Of a stretch of DNA of 33,972 nt, positions 17,317 to 24,393 are shown piece by piece. The position numbers and the translations under genes were made by a program. The notes beneath the pieces are model-generated. The model ran no database searches. It was not told where the DNA came from and saw only the letters and a program-made list of their open reading frames with translations. Origin of the DNA: VBCK01 sp035939615 (GTDB lineage Bacteria > Pseudomonadota > Gammaproteobacteria > Burkholderiales > Burkholderiaceae_F); assembly GCA_035939615.1 (NCBI GenBank), contig DASZFP010000067.1, forward strand, positions 1 to 33,972, written 5' to 3'. The first letter of the stretch is position 1; each line of letters opens with the position of its first letter.

Positions 17317-18597
17317 ATGCAAAACGCGACTGGCAATCCCGAAGACATCCTTGCGGCCACGCTGCTGCAGTTGATCGTCATCGTGCTGGTGGCGCGCGGC
17401 GCCAGCGTCTGGCTGCGCCGGATCGGTCAGCCGGGCGCGGTCGGTGAAATCCTGGCCGGCCTGCTGCTGGGGCCCTCGTTCCTGGGCGCTGTGTTTCCCG
17501 AATGGTCCGGGTTCGTGTTCGGGGCGGCCACGGCCGCGCCGATCCACCTGATCAGCCAGATCGGGCTGATTTTCCTGATGTTCCAGATCGGAAGCGATTT
17601 CAACTTCGCGCACCTGGAGCGCACCGAGCACCGGCGCGCCGTGGCCGCCGTAGCGGCGGCCAGCCTGCTGGCGCCGCTGGCCCTGGGCCTGCTGGTGGGG
17701 CGCTGGTCGGCCCCGGCTCTGGCCTCGGGTGTGGACGCCCGCGTCTACAGCCTGTTCTTTGCGGTCGCGCTCGCCATCACGGCCGTTCCGATCCTCGGGC
17801 GCATCCTGCGCGAGTTCGGTCTGACCCAGACGCCCCTGGGCGTGATCACGATCACGGCCGCAGCCGTCAACGACGTGGTGGGCTGGCTGCTGCTGGCTGC
17901 CGTGTCGGCCGTGGCCACCGCGCACTTTTCACCGCAGCACCTGGCGGTGCAGATCGCCTGCATCGTCGCCTTCGCCGCGGTGCTGTGGCTGGCCGGGCGG
18001 CCGCTGGTGCGCTTGCTGATGCGGCGGTTTCCGATCGAGCGGGGCCAGCTTCCGAACGGCCTGATGGCCCTCGTGATCGCCGCGATGTTCGCGGCGGCGA
18101 TCTGTACCTACCGACTGGGCATCTTCGCGATCTTCGGCGGCTTTTCCGCGGGCCTGCTGTTCCATCGGTACCGGGACTTCGTCGAGGCCTGGCAGCGCCA
18201 GGTGGGTGCCTTTGTGCTGGTGCTGTTCCTTCCGATCTTTTTCACCTATACGGGGCTGCGCACCAACGTGCTCGGCCTGACCACCCCGTCGGACTGGGCC
18301 TGGTGCCTGCTGGTGGTCGCCGTCGCTTCGGTCGCCAAGATCGTTCCGGTTTACTGCGCCGCGCGCCTGACGGGGCTGCCACGCCAGGAGTCGGTCGCGA
18401 GCGGGGTGTTGATGAACACGCGGGCGCTGATGGAACTGGTGGTGCTGAACATCGGACTGGACCTGGGCTTCATGCCGCAGAAGGTCTTCACGATGTTCGT
18501 GATCATGGCGTTGGTCACCACGCTGGCGACTGCGCCGCTGCTGCGGCTGGTGCTTCGGCGCAGCGGGCGCCAGCTGCCGGCGGCGGTCGAGGCCTGA
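17317..18597 (+). CDS. CPA2-type cation/proton antiporter
   Basis: A 426-aa inner-membrane protein of the Na+(K+)/H+ exchanger fold (KefB/NapA-like), with about twelve hydrophobic helices. The discontinuous-helix signature GEILAGLLLGPSFLG is at 43-57, the core LIFLMFQIGSDFNF at 84-97, and the ion-site pair Asn185-Asp186 in AAVNDVVGW. An ND pair rather than DD is usually taken to indicate electroneutral exchange. It lacks the TrkA-N domain of full-length Kef channels. AGGAGG at 17304-17309, 7 bp before the ATG, makes the start secure. The LacI-type operator upstream puts it in the sugar regulon. It converges on the halogenase gene with a 28-bp gap. Confidence 0.9.
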   Translation: MQNATGNPEDILAATLLQLIVIVLVARGASVWLRRIGQPGAVGEILAGLLLGPSFLGAVFPEWSGFVFGAATAAPIHLISQIGLIFLMFQIGSDFNFAHLERTEHRRAVAAVAAASLLAPLALGLLVGRWSAPALASGVDARVYSLFFAVALAITAVPILGRILREFGLTQTPLGVITITAAAVNDVVGWLLLAAVSAVATAHFSPQHLAVQIACIVAFAAVLWLAGRPLVRLLMRRFPIERGQLPNGLMALVIAAMFAAAICTYRLGIFAIFGGFSAGLLFHRYRDFVEAWQRQVGAFVLVLFLPIFFTYTGLRTNVLGLTTPSDWAWCLLVVAVASVAKIVPVYCAARLTGLPRQESVASGVLMNTRALMELVVLNIGLDLGFMPQKVFTMFVIMALVTTLATAPLLRLVLRRSGRQLPAAVEA

Positions 18598-18625
18598 GGT
18601 CGGCCGCGCCGCGCCGTACCGTTCG

Positions 18626-20197
18626 CTAGGCGTTTTCCGGGGCCATCGCCTGGGCCGGCGCCCGCGCGCAGACCTGCTCGACCAGGTCGCGATGCAGCGG
18701 CAGATCGGCCAGCGCGCGCTCGGACACCTGCGCGATGGTGCGAAATTCGCGCTGCGCCTCCTCGAAGCGCGGATAGCACGCGCGCTGCGCCGCCAGGTCG
18801 GTCTTGAATTCCATGCCGTACAGCACGAACTGCCAGCTCGACGGCAGGTACATCTCCAGGTCGGAGATGAAATCGAGGCGGTGCGGCGGCCGGCAGCGCC
18901 ACATCGCGAGCTTTTCGCGCAGCGACTGCGGCATCGAGGTCGGATCGGTGTTGTCGATCCAGAACGGCGTATCGGTGCGCTGGGTCAGGCAGTAGTGCAT
19001 CTTGACGAAGTCGACAATCCGCTCGAAGCGCGCCCGCATCAGGTGGTTGAACAGCTTCGCCACCGGCACGGTGTCGCCGTCGAAGGGAAACAGGTACGCG
19101 ATCAGGTAGGCGGCCGTTTCGATCAGGCCGATGCCGGACGACTCCAGCGGCTCCAGGAATCCGGCCGACAGACCGACGGCGACGCAATTCTTGACCCATT
19201 GCGTCTCGCGGTAGCCGACGTTCAGCTTCAGGAACCGGGGGCTCAGGCCCTCGCAGGCCGGCCCGATGTAGGAGCGCAGCACCTGCTCGGCCCGCGCCTC
19301 GTCGGTGTATCGGCTGCAGTACACGTAGCCGACGCCGCGCCGCCGCTGCAGACCGATGTCCCAGGTCCAGCCGGCCTCCTGGGCCGTCGAGATCGTATAG
19401 GAGGCGATCGGCGCGTCGGGCCGTTGATACGGCACCTGCATCGCGACGGCACGGTCGACGAACAGGATGTCGTTGATGTTGCGGAAGGGCGACCCCAGCG
19501 CGGCGCCGATCAAAGCCCCGCGAAAGCCGGAGCAGTCGACATACAGGTCGGCCTTGAGCGTTCCACCCTCCCGCGTGACGACGGCCGCGATCGCCCCGCT
19601 CGAGTCCAGCTCCACGCGTTCGATCGTCGCCAGCACCCGGTCGACGCCAAGACTTTGCGCGTGCTCGCACAACAGGGCCGCGAAACGACACGCGTCGAAG
19701 TGGTAGGCGTAATTCAACGGACCCAGGAAATCGGCATCGCTGAAGCGCTTGGGTCCGTGCGAGGCGTCGGCCACCCGCTTTTGCAGGGTCGACGCCTGCG
19801 CGAAGGCGACCCCGGGGCCGGCGGCGCCCAGCAGCCAGTAGGGCAGCAGCTCCGGCCCGCCCGGCCTCTGGCTGGCCAGGCTGAAGGGGTGAAAGTAGTG
19901 ATCGGTGCCTGCACCGCCCGGCGGTCGCACCCAGTCGACGAACTTGATGCCCTGCTTGAAGGTGGCGGTGCTGCCCCGCAGGAAGCGGGCTTCATCGATC
20001 CCGATCGCCGCCAGCGTGCCCTTGAGCGAAGGAAACGTTCCCTCGCCCACACCGATGATGCCGATGTCGCTGGATTCGACCAGCGTGATGCGCACACCCT
20101 GACCCGACGCGGTGCCCAGAGCGCGCGCCAGAAAGGCCGCGGTCAGCCAGCCGGCGGTGCCGCCGCCGACAATCAACACGCTTTGGATCGGACGCAT
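18626..20197 (-). CDS. Tryptophan-halogenase-like FAD-dependent enzyme
   Basis: A 523-aa protein of the flavin-dependent tryptophan halogenase family. It has the FAD-binding GGGTAGW (11-17), Lys81 in ATFKQGIKFVDW corresponding to the lysine that activates HOCl in PrnA/RebH, and Glu352 in FLEPLESSGI corresponding to the catalytic glutamate. The WxWxIP halogenase motif reads WTWDIG (277-282), so the proline is replaced. ATG 20197 has GGAG and GAGGGG upstream. It is divergent from the TonB receptor, sharing a paired LacI-type operator. No flavin reductase or antibiotic-biosynthesis gene is nearby, which argues against a standard halometabolite cluster. Homologues next to TonB receptors are familiar in sugar-scavenging proteobacteria, with role unsettled. 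Family is secure; substrate and halogenating activity are not. Confidence 0.9.
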   Translation of the reverse strand: MRPIQSVLIVGGGTAGWLTAAFLARALGTASGQGVRITLVESSDIGIIGVGEGTFPSLKGTLAAIGIDEARFLRGSTATFKQGIKFVDWVRPPGGAGTDHYFHPFSLASQRPGGPELLPYWLLGAAGPGVAFAQASTLQKRVADASHGPKRFSDADFLGPLNYAYHFDACRFAALLCEHAQSLGVDRVLATIERVELDSSGAIAAVVTREGGTLKADLYVDCSGFRGALIGAALGSPFRNINDILFVDRAVAMQVPYQRPDAPIASYTISTAQEAGWTWDIGLQRRRGVGYVYCSRYTDEARAEQVLRSYIGPACEGLSPRFLKLNVGYRETQWVKNCVAVGLSAGFLEPLESSGIGLIETAAYLIAYLFPFDGDTVPVAKLFNHLMRARFERIVDFVKMHYCLTQRTDTPFWIDNTDPTSMPQSLREKLAMWRCRPPHRLDFISDLEMYLPSSWQFVLYGMEFKTDLAAQRACYPRFEEAQREFRTIAQVSERALADLPLHRDLVEQVCARAPAQAMAPENA

Positions 20198-20249
20198 CGC
20201 CCCTCGCTCCGGGAAATTGCAGGCACGCACCATGATAGACCGCCTTTTA

Positions 20250-20283
20250 GATAGCGCTGTCAATTGTTGTTGACAGCGCTGTC
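20250..20283. promoter_or_regulatory. Paired LacI-type operators between halogenase and TonB receptor
   Basis: GATAGCGCTGTC (20250-20261, one mismatch) and GACAGCGCTGTC (20272-20283, perfect) are 22 bp apart, two helical turns, so both would face the same side of DNA. A further half-site TTGACAGCGC is at 20308-20317. The pair sits in the 163-bp divergent control region and probably regulates both genes. Confidence 0.85.
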
Positions 20284-20298
20284 TACATAGCGCATGAT
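20270..20298 (+). promoter_or_regulatory. Candidate sigma70 promoter for the TonB receptor
   Basis: The operator contains a perfect -35 TTGACA (20270-20275). CATGAT at 20293-20298, 17 bp away, matches four of six -10 bases. Repressor on the perfect operator would cover the -35 element. The mirror operator provides TTGACA on the minus strand (20263-20258) towards the halogenase, with a less clear -10. Confidence 0.55.
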
Positions 20299-20360
20299 GC
20301 ACCGAAGTTGACAGCGCCGCCACCAAAACCGAGCGTGCGCACCACAAGCGAGGAGACGGA

Positions 20361-22820
20361 ATGAGAAGCAGGCCGCCGAAGTTCCGCAGGAAACTGCGGT
20401 CCCCGATCCAATTGGCCGTGCTGGCGCTGTTTGCCGGGGCGCACACCTCGCATGCGCAGACATCGGGCGCCGAAGTCACCGCACAGGCGACCCCGGCGTC
20501 GCCGGCCAGTGCACTCGCGGCTGCACCGCCGCTCGCCGCTCAGGATGGCCCGATCCAGGAGATCGTCATCACGGCGACCAAGCGCGCGACCTCCCTGCAG
20601 GACACCCCGGTCGCGGTCACCCCACTGAGCGCCTCGGACCTGCAAGACGCTCACGTCCAGACCATCGCGGACGTGGTCCATCTGGTTCCCAGTTTCCAGG
20701 CGACCACGCAAGGCGACCACGGCGTGATCACCATGACGCTGCGCGGCATCGGCAACGACAGCGCCAAGACCGAATATGCGGATCCGGAGGTCGGGCTGTT
20801 CGTCGATGGCATCTACTCGCCGCGGGCGGAGGGCGCTTCCGCGCTGCTGTTCGACCTGAGCTCGATCGAGGTGCTGCGCGGCCCGCAGGGCACACTGTGG
20901 GGTCGAAACTCCACGGTCGGAGCGGTCAACATGCAGACCGTCAAGCCGGTGCTGAACGACACGTCCGGCAGCTTCGAGGGCGGGCTCGGCACCTACAACC
21001 GGTTCGGCGCCCGGGGCGCCTTCAATGTCCCGCTGTCCGACACGCTGGCGATGCGGCTGGCCTTCGTTCACGAGCAGCACGACGGTTACGTCGACTATCA
21101 GCCAGCGCCGCATCCGTCCGTCGTCAGCCAGCAGGCCGCCTACAACGCCAGTACGGCCAGCACTCAAGTGCCATTCCAGCCGCTCAATCCGAACCTGTTC
21201 GTGCAGGCTGGACCCCGGTACAACGCGCAGGATCAAAGCGCCGCGCGCCTGAGCCTGCTGTGGAAGCCGTCCGGGGCGCTGGCGTGGAACATCTCGTACG
21301 AATATTTCCTCGATCGCGGCACGCCCGACATGAACCTGCTGCAGGATCCGCGGCCGGGAACGAGTCCCTGGTCGGCGCTGATCAGCGTGCGGCCGTATCT
21401 GGATCGTACCGTGAATACGATGCGCAGCCGGGTCGACTACAGCATCAACGACGACATGAACCTGGCCTACATCGCGGGTTATTCGCGCTTCAGCGGATCG
21501 TCGGACTTCGACCAGGCGGGCGGCGCCAAAGTACCCACCAGCTTCACCACCGGCGCCACGTACCAGGAAGACCGCACCAACTACTCCCATTATTCGAACT
21601 ACAGCCAGGAACTGGAGCTGCAGTCGGCCGGCAAAAAGACGGTCGACTGGATCCTCGGGCTGTACTACGCGGCCGAGGACAACAGCATCCGCTTCGACAT
21701 CCCCATTTTCAACGGCACGCAACAGGGTACGGTCGGCTGGCAGGGCTCCTTCATCCAGCCCAAGGAGACCGTGTCGACCGAAGCGGCCTTCGGGCAGGCG
21801 ACCTGGAATCTGACGGACGCCGTGCACCTCACCGGCGGCCTGCGCTACACCTACGACGATCGCCGCAACGAGGGAGGCACCAACAACGGCTGGGACCCGA
21901 CCCACAACCCGCCGACCATCTCGGGCAACGTGCCGATCGATCCGAGCCTGAATCCTCTGCTACCCGGATCCGGCTTCACCACCTATCAGCACAATGACGG
22001 CCATTTCACCGGCAGCAAGACGACTTACCTGGCCCGTGCCAGCTACGACATCACGCGCGATTTCCTCGGTTACGCCAGCGTTTCGACCGGCTACAAGTCA
22101 GGCGGCCTGCAGGACGGCGGCCGAAAATACGGTCCGGAAACCCTGACCAACTACGAGGTCGGCACCAAGAACACGCTGCTGGGCGGCAAGGTGCGCTTCA
22201 ACAATGCCGCCTATTACGAAGACTTCAAGGACTTCCAGTTCAGCGCCCCGGTGACCAATCCGGACGGATCGCACTCGCTCGCCACCTCCAACGCGGAAGG
22301 AGCCAAGGTGTACGGCCTGGAGTCGGAGCTGGCCGCAAAACTGACGCGCGACGACCACGTGCAATTGACGCTGGCGTTCACGCACACCAAACTCGGCCAC
22401 CTGATCGCCGGCAGCAACGACTACGCGCTGCCACCCTGCACGGTGCCGGGGATTTCGACTTGCCTGGACGTGACCGATCACAAACTGCCGCATGCGCCGA
22501 CCTTCGCGGCGCAACTGCAGTACGAGCACCGTTTTCATCTGAAGGACGGCGCCACGCTGGCACCGCGTGCCAGCGTGCACTTCGAGACCTCGAGCTGGCT
22601 GAGCGTGTTCAACCTGGGTCCGCCCGATCAGCAGGCGTCGTACACGCGCACCGATCTCGGGCTGCGCTACAGCGCGCACAAATCCTGGTGGGTCGACGGC
22701 TACGTTCAGAACCTGGAGAACAAGAGAGTCAAGACCAACGCGCAGGACGGCTTCGGACCCTGGCAGGCACAGTACCTGCCGCCGCTGACCCTGGGGTTCA
22801 ACGCCGGGATCGATTTCTAG
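20361..22820 (+). CDS. TonB-dependent outer-membrane receptor
   Basis: An 819-aa outer-membrane active transporter. A signal peptide is evident (Arg/Lys-rich start, hydrophobic core about 17-26, cleavage near HTSHAQ). After a Ala/Pro-rich linker comes a TonB-box-like EIVITA (67-72), then the plug domain (about 75-190, with LRGIG and IEVLRGPQGTLWGRNSTVGA) and a 22-strand-type barrel ending in Phe, as expected for outer-membrane insertion. AGGAG at 20351-20355 supports the ATG. Neighbouring sugar carriers and GH3 glucosidase suggest an oligosaccharide substrate rather than a siderophore; this is inference from context. It leads the rightward run receptor-MFS-GH3, with only 11 bp to the MFS gene, and has the LacI-type operator pair upstream. 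Confidence 0.95.
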   Translation: MRSRPPKFRRKLRSPIQLAVLALFAGAHTSHAQTSGAEVTAQATPASPASALAAAPPLAAQDGPIQEIVITATKRATSLQDTPVAVTPLSASDLQDAHVQTIADVVHLVPSFQATTQGDHGVITMTLRGIGNDSAKTEYADPEVGLFVDGIYSPRAEGASALLFDLSSIEVLRGPQGTLWGRNSTVGAVNMQTVKPVLNDTSGSFEGGLGTYNRFGARGAFNVPLSDTLAMRLAFVHEQHDGYVDYQPAPHPSVVSQQAAYNASTASTQVPFQPLNPNLFVQAGPRYNAQDQSAARLSLLWKPSGALAWNISYEYFLDRGTPDMNLLQDPRPGTSPWSALISVRPYLDRTVNTMRSRVDYSINDDMNLAYIAGYSRFSGSSDFDQAGGAKVPTSFTTGATYQEDRTNYSHYSNYSQELELQSAGKKTVDWILGLYYAAEDNSIRFDIPIFNGTQQGTVGWQGSFIQPKETVSTEAAFGQATWNLTDAVHLTGGLRYTYDDRRNEGGTNNGWDPTHNPPTISGNVPIDPSLNPLLPGSGFTTYQHNDGHFTGSKTTYLARASYDITRDFLGYASVSTGYKSGGLQDGGRKYGPETLTNYEVGTKNTLLGGKVRFNNAAYYEDFKDFQFSAPVTNPDGSHSLATSNAEGAKVYGLESELAAKLTRDDHVQLTLAFTHTKLGHLIAGSNDYALPPCTVPGISTCLDVTDHKLPHAPTFAAQLQYEHRFHLKDGATLAPRASVHFETSSWLSVFNLGPPDQQASYTRTDLGLRYSAHKSWWVDGYVQNLENKRVKTNAQDGFGPWQAQYLPPLTLGFNAGIDF

Positions 22821-22831
22821 GCCGCTGGGCC

Positions 22832-24343
22832 ATGATCCCCGCGGCTGGATCGATGGCGGCCCGCGAACCGATGACGCAGCCAGCGCGGGCCGTCCCGGTT
22901 CGACGGACAGCGAGCCTGTGGCTGACGCTGGTCGCAGCGCTGGGCGGCCTGCTGTTCGGCTACGACACGGCCGTCATCTCGGGCGCAGTGGGGTCGATCG
23001 ATGCCGACTTCATCGCGCCGCTGCAGCTGCCCGAGACCTGGCGCAACACGCTGTCGGGCCTGACGATCTCCAGCGCCCTGTTCGGCTGCGTGCTGGGCAG
23101 CGCGGTGGCGGGCGCCCTGGCGGACCGCTTCGGCCGCAAGATCGGGCTGATGGTGGCCGCGGTGCTGTTCCTTTTTTCCGCGCTCGGCTCGGCCGTTCCC
23201 GAGCTGGGGCTGGCTCCGCTGGGCACGACCGGCCTGCCGGCGCTGGTTGCGTTCAATGTCTACCGGCTGCTGTGCGGCGCCGGCATCGGCATCGCCTCGA
23301 TGCTGTCGCCGCTGTACATCGCCGAGATCGCGCCCCGGCAGCATCGGGGGCGACTGGTATCGCTGTACCAGATGGCGATCGTGATCGGCATCGTGGGCGT
23401 GTATTTCGTCAACTGGATGATCGCCCGCGGGGGCGATGCGGCGTGGCTGGACCGGATCGGCTGGCGCCTGATGCTCGGCTCCGAGTTCGTGCCGGCGCTG
23501 ATTTTCCTGCTGCTGCTGGCCAAAGTGCCGGACACGCCGCGCTGGCTGGTGCTGAAGGGTCGCGACGTGCAGGCGCTGCAGCTGCTGCAACGGGTCTGCG
23601 TGCAGGCCGACGCGGACCTCATCCTGACCGAGATCCGCGCATCGCTGAAGCTGAAGACGACGCAGGCTGCGAGCCTGCTGACGTATGGCTGGCCCGTGAT
23701 CGGGGTGGGTCTTGCGCTGTCGATCTTCCAGCAGCTGGTCGGCATCAATGCCGTGCTGTATTACGCGCCGCTGATGTTCAGAAACCTGGGGGCCGGCAAC
23801 GACAGCGCGCTGCTGCAGACCGTCATCGTCGGAACGGCCAACATGCTGTCGACGCTGATCGCCATCGCCTGGGTCGATCGACTCGGCCGCAAGCCGCTGC
23901 TGATCGCCGGCGCCGCCGTGATGGCGGTGACGATGCTGTCGCTGGGGTTCCTGTTCGCACTGAAGTCGCAGGGGGCGGTCGCCCTGGCGCTGGTGGTCCT
24001 CTACATCATCGGTTTTGCGATGTCCTGGGGTCCGGTCGTGTGGGTGTTGCTGTCCGAGATGTTCCCGGGCGCGATCCGGGGCAAGGCGATGGCGGTGGCG
24101 GTGGCGGCCCAGTGGATTGCGAACCTGGCGGTGTCCTGGTCGTTCAAGGTGCTGGACGGCAACACGTTTCTGAACGAGACGTTGAACCACGGCTTCGCCT
24201 ACTGCCTGTACGGGGTGATGAGCCTGCTGGCGGGTCTGTTCGTCTGGCGCTTCGTGCCCGAGACGGCTGGGCGCAGTCTGGAGGCGATCCAGGACGTGTG
24301 GACCAAGCCCCATCCACCGCTGGCGCGCGCCCCGCGCGGCTGA
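22832..24343 (+). CDS. Sugar-porter MFS transporter
   Basis: A 12-helix inner-membrane transporter of the MFS sugar-porter family (XylE/GalP-like). The signature motifs are all present: GGLLFGYDTAVISGA in helix 1, ADRFGRKIG between helices 2 and 3, PDTPRWL after helix 6, QQLVGINAVLYYAP in helix 7, DRLGRKPLLIAG in the second half and PETAGRSLE at the C-terminus. The family moves glucose, xylose or galactose by proton symport. Start is uncertain: ATG 22832 (503 aa), 22853 or 22871 are in frame, none with a clear Shine-Dalgarno; the first is 11 bp from the receptor stop. It probably imports the glucose made by the adjacent GH3 enzyme. Confidence 0.93.
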   Translation: MIPAAGSMAAREPMTQPARAVPVRRTASLWLTLVAALGGLLFGYDTAVISGAVGSIDADFIAPLQLPETWRNTLSGLTISSALFGCVLGSAVAGALADRFGRKIGLMVAAVLFLFSALGSAVPELGLAPLGTTGLPALVAFNVYRLLCGAGIGIASMLSPLYIAEIAPRQHRGRLVSLYQMAIVIGIVGVYFVNWMIARGGDAAWLDRIGWRLMLGSEFVPALIFLLLLAKVPDTPRWLVLKGRDVQALQLLQRVCVQADADLILTEIRASLKLKTTQAASLLTYGWPVIGVGLALSIFQQLVGINAVLYYAPLMFRNLGAGNDSALLQTVIVGTANMLSTLIAIAWVDRLGRKPLLIAGAAVMAVTMLSLGFLFALKSQGAVALALVVLYIIGFAMSWGPVVWVLLSEMFPGAIRGKAMAVAVAAQWIANLAVSWSFKVLDGNTFLNETLNHGFAYCLYGVMSLLAGLFVWRFVPETAGRSLEAIQDVWTKPHPPLARAPRG

Positions 24344-24393
24344 AGCGGACCGGTCTGCAACCCGGCTCGATGCCATCGCTTGGTCAGCACCGA

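Noticed and set aside
23810..23820. GACAGCGC half-sites in coding DNA (also near 20758 and 33361)
   Set aside because: Only one arm is present and they fall in conserved codons (Asp-Ser-Ala or Arg), as expected by chance in GC-rich coding sequence.
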